64,000 nt of DNA from Halichoerus grypus. Its lineage: Eukaryota; Chordata; Mammalia; Carnivora; Phocidae. Below the pieces are notes generated by a model, which ran no database searches, was not told the DNA's origin, and was given only the letters and a program-made list of their open reading frames with translations. Shown here one piece after another: positions 12,514-24,402 of this stretch. The stretch spans positions 82,543,903 through 82,607,902 of the forward strand of contig NC_135714.1 of the NCBI RefSeq assembly GCF_964656455.1, in the 5' to 3' direction. Numbering within the stretch: position 1 is the stretch's first letter; the number at the start of each line of letters is the position of its first letter. A program made the position numbers and the translations under genes.

Positions 12514-13282
12514 CCTCCTTCCTTTCTTCACCCTTGTTATTACCTCCAACCCCTAGGCAAAATTCCCCAAAAGAAGTGACAAAATTACAAACTTATGCCC
12601 TCCTGACATCCTGATACAACAGTTGGGAAATAATCACTAGTGTCGATTACCCAGGCTTCCCTGAATAGATCGTGCACATTTGGAACATAATGACCAAAGT
12701 CAGAGGCAGCAGATGACTGATCACTGGGAAGAGTTTCGCTAGATGAATGAGTCTCTCTCAGGACCCTTTCAACAACTGTCCAAAGCAAAACAAGTTCTAA
12801 CTTATTGAACTTACCAGAATATCTCTGAATTAGAATAGCACTGAATTAAAGCTCCAAATGCACAGCCGTGTTTCTTGCACTACAGTTATTAGGAAGTAAT
12901 TATAACCTAGCGCATGTTTTAACCATCAGTTTTACTCAAAGGCTTAACAGGTAAAGATGTATTAAAACAAACACCTCTATCTGGAGGAGAATGAAATACT
13001 TGCATAATTTTTTCATATAAAACCTAAGCCTTCAAAGTATGGTCCTAATACAAAGGCCTTTCAGAGCTATATCTCTCATGCAACCCAGAAGGACACAACC
13101 GTTCACATCATTCCCCTCTCTAATCATGGTGTCTTCTGATAGAAAAGTTTGAGAAATATTGATAACATGAAACATTATCACTGCAAGTACAGAAAAGAAA
13201 ATAGACTTATAATCACAGCCCATCCATGGTTCAGTAGGATATTTTTTATATGATGGATAGTGCATAATATCAAAGATAAAAA
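12513..13282. other. Mostly unique DNA, possible MER5-like remnant
   Basis: Between about 13030 and 13165 the ends 'caaagtatggtcctaatac' and 'aaaagtttgagaaatattga' are reminiscent of the termini of MER5 hAT-Charlie elements, but the interior is not convincing. Nothing else is recognised. Confidence 0.3.
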
Positions 13283-13291
13283 TGTTTACAC

Positions 13292-13306
13292 CTTTTTTTA
13301 AAGATT

Positions 13307-13342
<36 letters not shown>

Positions 13343-13497
13343 GAGGGGGGCGGGAGGAGGAGCAGAGGGAGAAGGACAAGCAGACTCCACACTGAGCACA
13401 GAGCCTGACACAGGGCCCGATCCCAATATCCCGAGATCACGACCTGAGCCAAAATCAAGAGTTGGCCACCTAACCGACTGAGCCACCCAGGCGCCCC
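13292..13497 (-). mobile_element. SINEC, antisense, with 9-bp target-site duplication
   Basis: It starts with the reversed tail (TTTAAAGATTTTATTTATTT, expanded to about nine TTTA units) and ends with GAGCCACCCAGGCGCCCC. The duplication tgtttacac occurs at 13283-13291 and 13498-13506. Confidence 0.95.
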
Positions 13498-13638
13498 TGT
13501 TTACACTTTCTTTACAATTAAACAGGGTCTACTGTAAATAAGCATTCCAAAAATAAAATAAATATGGTCCTATTGATAAGTCCAATGTTGAAAATACAGA
13601 TATTTATGGGGTAATGGTACCTAGGTTTCTATATTCAT

Positions 13639-13674
13639 ACACACACACACATACACACACATACACACACACAC
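13639..13674. repeat. Interrupted (CA)n microsatellite
   Basis: CA units broken twice by ATA, followed by AT-rich sequence. Confidence 0.95.
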
Positions 13675-13849
13675 TTACTTATATATTATACACGCATAAA
13701 TTTATTATTTAATGAAGAATAAACTTGTAGGAGGAAAGAAAGCTCACACCATACTTAAATTCCCCTTAGGGAAAATAAATGCTCAATAGATTTCTTAAAA
13801 CATTCACTGGGTTATGTATAATTCAAAATTCAAGTAAATATTTCCCTTA

Positions 13850-14095
13850 TGTCTGACCCCTGCTTTCTCCTCCTGGGTAAATTCTCTGCTCTTGTTTTAT
13901 ACACAAGACTGTGTAGCCTTATCATGTATAATGCTACAATTATTCATCAGTTGTCTTTCTCTCACTCTACAATATAACTGTTGAAAAGGCAAGAAATATT
14001 TTATGTATCATCGGATATTTAACTTAGTACCTAGCATGTAGAAGGCCACTCAATATGTACTTACTGGATTAATTAAGTGAATCAATGAAAGAATA
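13850..14095 (+). mobile_element. LINE-2 3' tail, sense
   Basis: 'cactctacaatataactgtt', 'aaggcaagaaatattttatg' and 'acttagtacctagcatgtag' followed by 'actcaatatgtacttactgg' track the final 150 bases of L2 (agactgtaagctc, gcctagcacagtgcctggc, gctcaataaatatttgttga). It is diverged and the left limit is approximate. Confidence 0.72.
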
Positions 14096-16280
14096 AGTAA
14101 ATATTTAATCCTAACTTCTCGTCCTCATCTTTCAATCACACTACTGATGCTTCAAAAACAGTGAGCCACATCCCTCTAATCATCCAACAGGCCTTTTCAG
14201 GGGATTCTCTCGTCAGTGATTCAAGCTGTACTTGACCAAATAAAGGTAAGATCACATAACACCTAAGATTTAATATGATAAATAAATTTAGATAAATGCA
14301 ATCTCCTTTTATGCAGTCTGACTAAAGGACAAAATACTTGCGTTTCAAGGGAGCCAGAATGTACGCAGTTCCTTTTTCATGACAGGAATTCTCCAGTCAC
14401 CGAAGTAGGGAATTCTCTTTGACATCACCATGAGACTACTCTTTCAAGATCTACCTCCAGAGACTCTGTTACGGAACTATGAAAATCTCAAGTTCTGAGT
14501 GAAAATTGTTGAAATGCTAATATGTGGAAAGTCTTATGAGGATTAAATCACAATCCAAAATTATGAACGGGTAGCATCCACAGTGTCTGTAGAAATCTTT
14601 ACAAAGTAATGGAATTTAATTTGAAGAAAAACCATTTCAATCTTGGATATGGAAACTTAAAAACCAAACACTTAAATAACATTAAAAAGCCTTGATTAAA
14701 GACAGTACACAATAAGGAGTTTTACATTTTATCTTTTCAAATTGTTTTAATTTAGAACTCTTTCATTTGGTTCATTAAAAAATCAAAACAAAATCTCTCC
14801 ATGCATATCTGAAAAAAATCCTTCAGGCCAACAGGCTCTTTTTCAAAAGATGCCTTTTGCGAATTAAAAGCACTTGCTGAAATTCACAAAGAACCAACTA
14901 TTAAAGATGTAAACTCTGGAATCAGGATAGGGGCAGACAACTCTAGCAGAAGTGAAATCTATCTCCTGGTAAAATACTCTATTTTATTAATTGCCAGGGA
15001 ACAATAGGCAATGACAAGTAAAATATTGTGAAAAAAGATCCATTTAATTAGAAAAGATCTGGAAATAGATACACACTCTACAAAAATAACCTCTCCTGGA
15101 AAGGCCAGTGGGTGCTGTCCCATTAGATATTAGTTTTGATTTTCCAATTAACGAAGTGGGAGACACTCTTTTGGGAATTTCTTTTTGCTTGGACATCCAG
15201 CATGTCAGTTCCCAACACTCCGCTTAACAGCACTGAATTAATAAGCTGTTTCTACAGTAATATTAGATTGGTTTGCAAATGGCTAAAGTATAAAATACAA
15301 TGATAAACTGAGTCTAATAAATAACTCTGTCTCTCCAAATGCGTGCTGCAGAGTGGTACAAAACACAGAATATTTTTTAATGACCAACCGAAAAATAAGA
15401 CAATCTAAGAAATAAATAACAAAGAAGCAATACCTTGAAATGCTAAAAGGGTAATATAATTTTCAGAATTAAGATTTTTACCCATTGCTGTATTTACATT
15501 ATTTCCACATACACCAAAACAATACTTTTGGGAGACACTGCCTTGTGGCTTTGAATGGAATTGCAAATACCCAGTCCCAAAGCTAGAGTTTGTCGGCTAG
15601 TTCTAGGAAGCCAGCCATCTATCCAGGGGTCTCGCCTCTGCAGATTCCTCCGTGCCAAGAAAGTAATTGTTCTTCAGGATTCAGGTTCCAAGTGTATGAG
15701 AAACAGAAAAGTGTCTAGCAAAACTGTTTTTGTGATAGCTTCTTCTCTCTAACGGACACTTTTCAAGAACTGTATTGGTTTCCTATTTTGATCTACTCAT
15801 TCTTCGCAAAAGTAAACCTTGACTTGAATAAGCAACTAGGGAATTTGGTAGTACGCTATCAGGTAGAGAAAATGAGTCTAAAGGCAGCATTAATATAAAT
15901 TGAGCCCTTAGGAGTTAATCACAAGCTAGTCAGTCTCTACTGTAATCCCTGGGCCAAATGTTGAGATAATTGCTCCCTTCGGTATTATATATTATTCCCA
16001 GTGTTGTGCACAAAGCAACAGGTAAAAAGGGCAGCAGGGAAAGAGAGAGGTAGAAAAGGTACATTAGACGGTGCTTTTGGAGTGGTATTAGTGGTTGTCG
16101 TGGGTTTTTGTTTTTTTTTTCCCAGCAAAATAGGACAAGAAAAAAAATGAGAAGATAAATAGAGAATTGGGAAAGGATGGAAGAAAAAGCCCAAGAAACG
16201 GGAAAAAAGACAGAAAAATATTCCAAGATATTCAAGGAGAAAAACTTACTATTTGAAACCATTTATCACTAGTCTTGACT
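14096..16280. other. About 2.2 kb of repeat-free unique DNA
   Basis: I recognise no transposon in this stretch, unusual for this window. Short open frames at 15555-15752 (+) and 15930-16262 (-) show no domain. The part around 15100-15360 contains several TAAT/ATTA cores, which would suit a conserved non-coding element, but conservation cannot be judged here. Confidence 0.4.
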
Positions 16281-16345
16281 ATATATACATATATATATAT
16301 ACCTATATATTATAGATAAATTATATATTATACATATATATTCTC
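16281..16345. repeat. (AT)n-rich low-complexity DNA
   Basis: Alternating AT/TA with occasional C, in two lobes separated by a short break. Confidence 0.9.
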
Positions 16346-16374
16346 TCTCCATTAAAAGTTTTTCAGCCACAAAA

Positions 16375-16542
16375 CTGATTTTTTATTATTGAAGTATAGT
16401 TGACATGCAGTGTTTTATTCAAGTGTGCAACATAGTGATTCAACAATTCTATACATTACTCAGTGCTCACCACAATAAATGTAGTTACCATCTGTCACCA
16501 TAAACATTATTACAAAATTATTGACTATATCCCCTATGCCAT
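16375..16542. mobile_element. Old LINE-1 fragment (L1M class)
   Basis: 'attgaagtatagttgacatg', 'caacatagtgattcaacaat', 'caccatctgtcaccata' (approximate) and 'attgactatatcccctatgc' match a well-known interspersed block of mammalian L1 3' UTRs. The family and strand are not resolved by eye. Confidence 0.6.
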
Positions 16543-16959
16543 CCAAAATTGATTTTTGAAAATATTCCAACTCCCATGAAATCACATAGATTTGAGTTAT
16601 AAAAGATTTTAATCAAAGTACCTTAACAATTCTTAAACCTTAAATCCTAATAATCTTTAAAACTGTTTATCATACATCAAAAAACAAATTTATTGTATCA
16701 ATCAGATTTCTCTTCTGCAGAAATGGATCTTAAATTCTATCTATCCCCACCTGCAGGTCCTACTTGTAAGACCAACATCATCTCTACCTGAATAACAGTT
16801 TTCATTAACTTTAAAAATATATCATTACATTACGTATCTCTAAGAAAAAAAATACTGCCAATTAATTATAACTTCCATTAATTGTAAGATGCATTCCAAT
16901 TCAGAAATGGGGGGGGTGTTCATTTCAGAATGGACAAAATCTCCCAACTGGCTGTCTGA

Positions 16960-17340
16960 CTTCTATCTCATCTCCCACTTCCTCTCCACCCCTCACTCTG
17001 CCACATGAATTATCTGCAGGTAGTAGCACTGTCCCGCTAAAAAGCCATTGTATCTCCCTTCTGCCTGTGTAAGTAAAAGCTAAATTTGATATTAATAGCA
17101 TGCACAGCTTTTCACAAACTGAGCCCACTCAGCTCTCCAGTCACACCTCTCCCACTCCCATAATATAATTCTATCCTAAAGTCACAATGAGGATCTCTAC
17201 TTTCCATTAAATCAAAATGCTCTTTTCAAGAGTTTTTAAGTATTATATGCACTACTCCTTTCCATGAACTGACTCCCCTCCCCACTTTCTTCATCAAGGG
17301 CAATCCTACTCATACTTCATAACCTATCATTTATGAAGCA
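16960..17340 (+). mobile_element. Possible LINE-2 3' fragment, diverged
   Basis: Pyrimidine-rich stretches such as 'cagctctccagtcacacctc' and 'ggcaatcctactcatacttc' resemble the L2 3' UTR order (cagcctcatctcc, then cctactcatccttcaaa). Similarity is weak. Confidence 0.35.
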
Positions 17341-17943
17341 TTCTCAAAACACAAAGTCATTCAAGAGCGCACGTGGGTATGAATACTTTTCTAGGAATCA
17401 ATTCTAGATCTTCAATTCCCAAATTTCCTCTTTCTTAAAACTATCTCCTTGAGAACACTCTAGTTCTTCTTTCCCATCCCGCCCCCACACACAAACACAC
17501 CCCTTTTCTTTCATAAATGTTGTTCTCCACTTTACAAATCTTACAATGATTCATTACCAGGTTTGAAAACCTCCAGAGCACCAAGCAACTGGAGACAACT
17601 CAGAGCCCTGGTGGGAGGGAGAGTCCTTTAAGAGGAAAGCAAGAAATATGGAAGGCAGAATCTTAGTTTATGTGGCCACTAACTCATGGCCAGACTCCAT
17701 GTCTTTATCATCCTGTGGGCTGGACTATTTATCTATTGGTCCATCTATCTTAGAATTAGAAATCAGAAATTAGATGTTTGGGAGAGGGGGGTATAGTTTA
17801 TTTAAACTAAAAAATCAAGTTATACTTTTTCTTACCAAGAGTTAAGTCTGATTTGGCCTATTGGTTTGACAAATGAAGACTTGCTCTTCTTATAATATGG
17901 TGGACATTTTCCAATTCAAACTATATTAGTTTTGGCCAAAAAC
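17341..17943. other. Unique DNA, no feature seen
   Basis: No repeat or coding block recognised before the GATA array. Confidence 0.5.

Positions 17944-17993
<50 letters not shown>
17944..17993. repeat. (GATA)n microsatellite
   Basis: About twelve uninterrupted GATA/AGAT units. Confidence 0.98.
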
Positions 17994-18360
17994 TTTAAAG
18001 CACATATATAACATGCCATAAGCAAGGACTTACTTCCTTTACAGATACATCCTAATACTTTTCATATCTTGCTGTAAATACATGTTATATGTCTGTATTC
18101 CTCCACTGGTCTATGACTTATTTAAAAAAAACTTAAACGGTATGTTAGTCATCTCTATCTCTTTTATTCTAGGTTTTCAATAAATTTTTGATGGATTATT
18201 GGACCAGTGAGAGCTACAAATCTCTTTGTTAAAAATTCCTATGAGAACACAGTTGCAGTCACACTGTTGAATAAACAAAAGCCCTCCCAACCAGAAGCAC
18301 TCATTCCCTCTCTCAACTCCCATTTCATTCTACCCGTAACTCACTCAGCATTCCATAGTA

Positions 18361-18388
18361 AAAAAACAACAACAACAACAACAAAAAC
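18361..18388. repeat. (CAA)n microsatellite
   Basis: Five to six CAA units within an A-rich run. Confidence 0.9.
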
Positions 18389-18404
18389 ACTTCAGTATAT
18401 TTCA

Positions 18405-18505
18405 TATTTTCTAGAATATCAAAAGCTCCCCAAGGTTAAGACCCATATCAGACTGATCTCTGTCAGATACCTCAGCACCTGACTCAACATTTTTGAGTGA
18501 ATTAC
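18405..18505 (+). mobile_element. LINE-2 3'-tail remnant, sense
   Basis: 'ttctagaatatcaaaagctc', 'agatacctcagcacctgact' and 'tttttgagtgaattac' match the L2 end (ctagaatgtaagctcc, atcctcagcacctagca, atttgttgaatgaat). Confidence 0.55.
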
Positions 18506-19809
18506 TTATTTAAAATAAATCTATCAGCCTTTGCCCTTCGGAACACTGATACCTAGTTTAATCTTACTGCTATGTGCTTTGGCTCAGGATAGAGAGGGTA
18601 ATTCCTAAAAAGAAAAAAGTGCTGTCAGTATATGAATATGAGCTACTGACTCACCCTGAGCAGGGCAGGCATGCTGAGTTATTTTTTCCAGTACTAATGA
18701 TGAATTGTGCTGACTGAGCCGTTCAGTTCCTCTTGGGACCAATGGCACACACTTTTTATATAGCCTGCCAGGATCTAAGATATAATTTTTGGCCACTGAG
18801 TAGGGTTGACATTTTTTTTTCTTAAAGAAAATTGTAGCTAGTTCACTCAAGGTGACAATACAAAGAGCAAAATAAAGTAACCAAGAGCATATGCAGAAGC
18901 AATCAATGCTTCATCTCTTGTTGGGAGCCTTTAGACTTTCTGAGCCTCTCTAATTCTTTCATGCCTGAGTCAGTTTTTGATCTCAACGTCTCATGACTGA
19001 CCACATGTAAACCAAATACTCATGAGTTGAGTTGTACATGTTTTCCTCTCAATTACTTACTGCCTACCACAGATCAGCTTCATAGAACAAAGGAATATCT
19101 CACTGCTTTCCAATTTTTACATAAAACCTCCTTCCTAACATTCTTGAGTTTTAAACTGGTTTTATGACCTTAAATAAAAGTACCATTATTATTTTGGTTC
19201 ATGTATTCTGAAAATGTCAATTTCAAAAACACACTATTCCATTTTTTAATAGTGTATAGTCTGCTACTCCAACAATAGAAAAGAAATCCTCAGGAATGAA
19301 CGAAAAATACTATTCACATCTACTAATGTTTATTAAGATACTTTAAACTTACCAATGAAAAAAAATCCGGCCATTCTCTTCATATTCATTTAAAGGATTT
19401 TAGCGTGAACTGGTAACATGTTTCCATGCAAGGTCATCAACATGAAACACCACTATGATGCTTCTCAGCTCACTAGTGCCTCACTTATCTCTCATGTTCT
19501 TATTTCTTATAAATTTGTCATTTTCACGTATTAGGCTGCCCTCTCCTAAAAGAAATTATCTAAACTTGATGTGAGTTACCAAAATGAGATTTGGGTTTTA
19601 TTTTTGTGTTTGTTTAATCTATGCCTAACTTTCCAAGGAAATGCCATTTTCCTCATAAGTAAACTTGAAGAAGACACCATGCTTAAAGAATAAATGAACC
19701 TTTGCAGTTATGTTAGAAAGAATTTTTAAATATACAGACATAAAGAATGGCTATCTAGAAACATGAATGGAACAGTATACAAGTAAGAAGGATTTTAAGC
19801 TTGACATTG
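18506..19809. other. Unique DNA, no feature seen
   Basis: No repeat, exon-like block or RNA gene recognised. An 81-codon minus-strand frame at 18605-18850 shows no domain. Confidence 0.5.
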
Positions 19810-19925
19810 GAGTAGCCAACCATCCTAATTTGCCCAGAACTGGGGAGGAATTTTCCCTGATACCAGTCATTCAGTGATAAAGCCAGAAAAGTCTCTGCCC
19901 ACTGGGACCAGTTGGTCTTCCTACC
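19810..19925. mobile_element. Palindromic DNA-transposon relic (MITE-like)
   Basis: The left end 'gagtagccaaccatcctaat' is an imperfect inverted copy of the right end 'gaccagttggtcttcctac'. In between, 'ccagaactggggaggaattt' is followed by 'gataaagccagaaaagtctc', the order seen in small near-palindromic mammalian elements of about 110-130 bp. The family is not named. Confidence 0.55.
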
Positions 19926-20885
19926 TGACATAGCCAGCTGAAACTGAGATCTTCAGTTTCTCTTGATACAACAGTGAACTAAAAGGAATTTGTAAACATT
20001 TTAAAGAGAAAATACATGTTTTTAACAATTTGATTTTCTGTAACATTTCAGAATAATGGTTGTTTTGTTTGCATTTTAAAGAAAATGTAAATAAACCCTA
20101 AAAGGCTTTTGAACATCTACTCTATAAATTAGGGAATTTAGTGAACAATGTTTACTTTTTACTTTCTATTATCAAGTTAACTGGCCTTTTTGTGTGAGTC
20201 TAAAGTAAAAAAATAAGAATAATTAAATAAAATATTAAGTATTTAACTTAAATGAAAACTTTCAGAAGTCTTAATCTAGGAATTCTCAAGTCTTTAATTA
20301 AATGATTTAGGTTAAGTGAAGTACTCATTAATCAATGTTTATTTCTTATATCACAAAATGGTATTAAATAGCTTGGCAAATTATTAAAGTAATAGAAAGC
20401 CCATCCATTTTCATATGAGTTAAGGCAGTGAGAAATGTACATATTCAAGTGAAAAATGTGCAAAGATAAATACTAGGGTGGCATGATTACCTTTTACTGA
20501 GTCATAGCTTTTTGCCTAAAAACAAAATTCTCCTCTGGTTCATTTTCTAACCATGAACTTGCAGTCTGAATATTATTCTAAAATTATTAGAGAAGCAAAA
20601 GACTAATCTGCTTAAAAGAAATGAGAAGCCTTCAATAGAGTTATTCAGAAATAATTACTGCAAACAGGCTTACTTTACAACAAACTTTTCAATCATATGT
20701 ATATATTTCAATCATAAAACACAGCATGGATAGTTAGTTGGCTCTTTAACATTTAAATTATTAATCCCTGAAAGGTAGATATTACTTCAAAATAATAAAA
20801 CTTTTTAAAAACTATGTACCTGAATTGAAACTGCCCCAGTTATATATAATTTATACAGTTTAAGAAACTGAACCTTGTTTTGTTT
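19926..20885. other. AT-rich unique DNA, no feature seen
   Basis: No repeat, exon-like block or RNA gene recognised. Confidence 0.5.
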
Positions 20886-21426
20886 TTTAATGCTCAAAGC
20901 TACAGTTTATTACAGTGAAAGGCTATGAATTGAAACCAGCAAAAGCAAAAGGTACATAGACTAGAGTCCAGTAGAGAATAGGCACAGATTCCCAACAGTC
21001 CTCTCCCAGTGGAGTTGTACAGACAGCATCTGATTTTCCCAGAAACAATGTATGACAACATGTATGGGGTTATCACCCACCAGGAAAGCTCACCCAAGCC
21101 TTGGTGTCCCGTGTTTTTATTGTTGTGGGGGCAGTCGTGTGGGCATGGAGAGCTCATGTGGCTAATCTTAGTTACTTCAGACTCCAGCCCCTTTAGAAGT
21201 CAAACTGATTTGGTGTAGCCCAAGACCCTCACCATAAATCACACTGTCACTATAAGCCATCTGGTAGTTTACCTGGTAGACCTCCACATATACAAAACAT
21301 TTTTATCAGGCAAGATATTTTAAGGGCTTAGATATTTTCTTCCAGGATCCAGTCAAGAGCTAGACCATTCTTTGGAATGTAGAAATCCCCCAGACCTACT
21401 GAGTTAATCTTTACTAGACAGGCTAT
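20886..21426 (-). mobile_element. Ancient retroelement 3' region, antisense (LTR-like; type uncertain)
   Basis: Read on the minus strand the block contains AATAAA twice: once inside 'caacaataaaaacacggg' and once inside 'cactgtaataaactgtagc'. The intervening 'ccactgggagaggactgttg' is a phrase I recognise from interspersed mammalian repeats. This suits a long terminal repeat or other retroelement 3' end. No envelope, polymerase or gag reading frame is visible. The right side stops at the L1 target-site duplication and may continue beyond the L1. Confidence 0.45.
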
Positions 21427-21444
21427 AAGAATGAAGGTGATGTC
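21427..21444. repeat. L1 target-site duplication, left copy
   Basis: The 18-bp AAGAATGAAGGTGATGTC is repeated exactly at 21958-21975, immediately after the L1 poly-A. Confidence 0.97.
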
Positions 21445-21957
21445 CCAATGTTTATAGCAGCATTATCAACAATACCCAAATTATGAAAAGATCCTAGGTG
21501 TCCATCGACTGATGAATGGATAAAGAAGAAGTGGTATGTATATACAATGGAATATTACTCAGCCATAAAAAAAAAAAAAAAGGAATCTTGCCATTTGCAA
21601 AGACATGTATGGAGCTAGACAGTATTATGCTAAGCAAAAGAAGTCAGAGAAAGGCAAATACCATAGGATTTCACTCATCTGTGGCATTTAAGAAACAAAA
21701 CAAATGAACATGGGGGGGAAAAAAGAGAGCAAACCAAGAAACAGACTCATAACTATAGAGAACAAACTGATAATGTCCGGGGGGGAGAGGTGGGTGGGAG
21801 GATGGGTTAAATAGGTATGGGGATTAAGGAGGGCACTTGTTGTGATGAGCACCGGGTTTTGTATGGAAGTGCTGAATCACTGTATCGTACACTCAAAACT
21901 ACTATTACACTGTGTTAAAGAACTGGAATTTAAATAAAAACTTGGGAAAAAAAAAAA
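21445..21957 (+). mobile_element. LINE-1, 5'-truncated 3' end, about 510 bp
   Basis: The left part matches the 3' end of mammalian L1 ORF2: 'gtttatagcagcattatcaa', 'gtgtccatcgactgatgaat', 'caatggaatattactcagcc'. The right part is the carnivore L1 3' UTR: 'ggcacttgttgtgatgagca' and 'gtgctgaatcactgtatcgt', ending in AATAAA and poly-A. It lacks everything upstream, including ORF1 and most of ORF2, so it cannot move. Two internal changes stand out: an A-run near 21568-21582 and a G-rich patch near 21778. The exact 18-bp duplications make it a clean target-primed insertion. Confidence 0.95.
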
Positions 21958-21975
21958 AAGAATGAAGGTGATGTC
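21958..21975. repeat. L1 target-site duplication, right copy
   Basis: Exact second copy of the 18-bp duplication flanking the L1. Confidence 0.97.
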
Positions 21976-22250
21976 ATGAGAAAGGTAAAATGAAGTGTTT
22001 GATCATCTTATTGGGAGGATATGTCAAGGAAACCAAACCCCTTTTACAAGCTAAGTCTGTCTACCATTGGGTATCGGGGCTGAACTGCCTCAGAAGAAAA
22101 TGTAAATGAAAATGACTTTTTAAGGCATCTCATTCAGCGCTCAAAGAACATTACTGAGGTTGATTATTCTCCTATCAGTCAGCTTCAATCCATGGCACTT
22201 CAGACTCTGAAAAGGTTACCAGACCAATATGTAGATAATACTGGAATTCT
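21976..22250. other. Unique DNA, possibly the interrupted flank of the antisense retroelement
   Basis: No family is recognised. Because the L1 inserted at the edge of the antisense retroelement, the retroelement may have continued here. Confidence 0.35.
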
Positions 22251-22254
22251 ACAC

Positions 22255-22285
<31 letters not shown>
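22251..22285. repeat. (CA)n microsatellite
   Basis: About 17 AC units with one CG interruption near the start. Confidence 0.97.
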
Positions 22286-22374
22286 ATATGGATATATACA
22301 TTTGCATCAGTGTTAGCACTGATATAAATGTAAAATTATATAGGATGGAAGAATGATTATTAATTAAAACATTC

Positions 22375-22500
22375 GTCTCCTCACTAGACTATAAACTTCA
22401 TGAGGACAGGGCTTGCTTATGTTTCTCTGTCATATCATTACAGCCTATAAAAGTGCCCAGGCACACAGTCGATGCTCAGTAAACATGTTTAATTAATATA
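22375..22500 (+). mobile_element. LINE-2 3' tail, sense
   Basis: 'actagactataaacttcatg', 'aggacagggcttgcttatgt', 'agtgcccaggcacacagtcg' and 'atgctcagtaaacatgttta' follow the L2 3' terminus closely. Confidence 0.8.
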
Positions 22501-22944
22501 GCATATTACAGTCACTGAAATCTTATCTTTTGGAACCATCATGAATGGTAAACACTTTAGAACCGTATTTAAAAAGTACTTGAAAGAATCAGACTTTTTT
22601 ATGGCCGCAATTTCTCATATAAATAATATTTAACTCAAAACAACACATATAATCATTTGACAGTCAACTTGTCTAAAATTGTTTTACCTCATATTCAGAA
22701 AGATGCTTCCCCCATCGGTGGTACAGAAGGTAACACATATACTTTTAACTAAAATGAATATTAACTCTTTTAACAGTAACATGCCCTTTGCACTGTGCAG
22801 GGCCCACGTGACTTTCCAATAAAACTGACCATGTTTTATGTATTTAAAATTAAATCTATGTTCTACCTTTAAAGGATCTAAAAAAGGAAGGGCAAGTACA
22901 AGAGTCAAATTCACCATGGCTTGACTAGAAAGACCATAACATTA

Positions 22945-23545
22945 CCAGAGGTAATGTACATTCATTCAAACAACACAGAACATGGATTCTGCCAGGCTCT
23001 GAAAAAACAAAGGGAAAAGACAGACACCAGCCCTGAACTTCCAGAATTTCTAGCATTGTAGAGGACCCAGATCACAAATAACCAAAGGAACAAATAAAAT
23101 AATCACCAGTTATGGCAAGTATTACAAAGGAAATGGAGTGCAAAGATAGTAAAAGGGGAAACCAACTTTAAATAATATGGCCAGGACAGGCTCTGCTGAG
23201 GAAGTGACATTTCAGTCAAGATCTGAAGAATGAGTAAAACTGAGTCATGTGAAAAGCAGAAGGAAGCACATTCTAGGCATAGAAGCCAGCGAGTGCAAAA
23301 GCCTGAAGTAGGAAAGAGCTTAGCATTTAGAAGAACTGAAAGAAACCTTGTTGACATGGGCAAAGTTGAAGGCAGTAGGAGTTGGGGCCACCATCTGTGG
23401 TGGAATGAGTTGGCACCAAAGAATGTAAATTCAAGTATACAGGAAGCCATAATGGATTTAGGTAGGGGAGTAAGAAGATCCAACAGAAAATCTCTCTTTG
23501 CCACGTGGAGAATGACAGTGGTGAGCAAGAATAAGAACTGAGGAT
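22945..23545 (-). mobile_element. LINE-2 3' region, antisense, about 600 bp
   Basis: In plus-strand order the sequence reads as reverse-complement L2: 'attctgccaggctctg', 'ccctgaacttccagaatttc', 'ctgctgaggaagtgacattt', 'gaagcacattctaggcatag', 'gcgagtgcaaaagcctgaag'. This explains both long open frames here (180 codons on minus, 103 on plus), which lie in L2 non-coding sequence and have no domain. Confidence 0.8.
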
Positions 23546-23754
23546 AGTCAAAGCCTTGCCTTGATATACTTATTAAATTCCACCATCTGTATAAGGCAAG
23601 GGAGCACTTTTTAAAGTTGTTTCTTTTCCTCCAAATTGCTGACATTTATTTTTCAACCATCCCTGAATTTTCTACTACCAGTACGTTATTTCAAATCAAC
23701 ATAATACGTCCCTAAGAAAAGCTCTGGACTCAGATGGCCATTTAAAGAAAAAAA

Positions 23755-23940
23755 ATCTTGGCTCTTCTGCTTACTAGTTTTGTGAAGACTTTAGTTTTAG
23801 TGTCCTCACCTATAAAGTGGGGATAATAACAGAACTTATTTCCTAGAGATATTTTGAAGATTATGTCACGGAATCTGTGTAAGCCTCTTGGAACACTAGC
23901 CTAATAAGAATTCGATACCATATTCCATATAAAGCACTTA
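23755..23940 (+). mobile_element. MIR SINE, sense
   Basis: 'cttctgcttactagttttgt', 'gtgtcctcacctataaagtg', 'gggataataacagaacttat' and 'cttggaacactagcctaata' follow the MIR core and 3' region in order. Confidence 0.8.
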
Positions 23941-23963
23941 GCAACTAAATGACTACAATCAGA

Positions 23964-24012
23964 AGTCATGGTTATTATTATTTTAATTATAATTATAATT
24001 ATTATTAAAAAG
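23964..24012. repeat. (TTA)n/(ATT)n low-complexity DNA
   Basis: ATT and AAT trinucleotides in alternating orientation, giving a partly self-complementary AT tract. Confidence 0.85.
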
Positions 24013-24402
24013 CAGCCTCAGCTATCTTTTTTCTATTCATTTGAAGATAGAATTTCTCCTGAAACGTCAGGTTCAGCAGAAAATATCACAACTGCAACTG
24101 TGATGTACCAACTCATCAAGTCTAACATGTATACCGAAATGCTTTCCTGTGAATGGGTGAATGCAACATTATCATTGTGTTGACTGAATCATCTGAATTA
24201 GATTTACCCAGCATTCTAGGGAGTGGAGGGTTTAGGTGTTCATGTGGAGTTTCAGTTACTGAGTAGTTAAACAATGTCTCCACAAAATAGCATGAAAAAT
24301 ATAATACAAGATAAGCTTATAGTAGGGAAAGCAAACCGGTGATGAGCTTGCAAAAGGATTAGGTTGAACGCCATCAATATACATTTGAAATATATTTTAC
24401 CT

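Noticed and set aside
20900..21218. 85-codon minus and 69-codon plus frames overlapping one another
   Set aside because: Both lie in the antisense retroelement block, have no retroviral or other domain, and share the same bases.
23103..23645. 180-codon minus-strand open frame, the longest in the window
   Set aside because: It lies largely in an antisense LINE-2 3' region that is non-coding in the parent element. It shows no domain, and the plus strand also has a 103-codon frame there.
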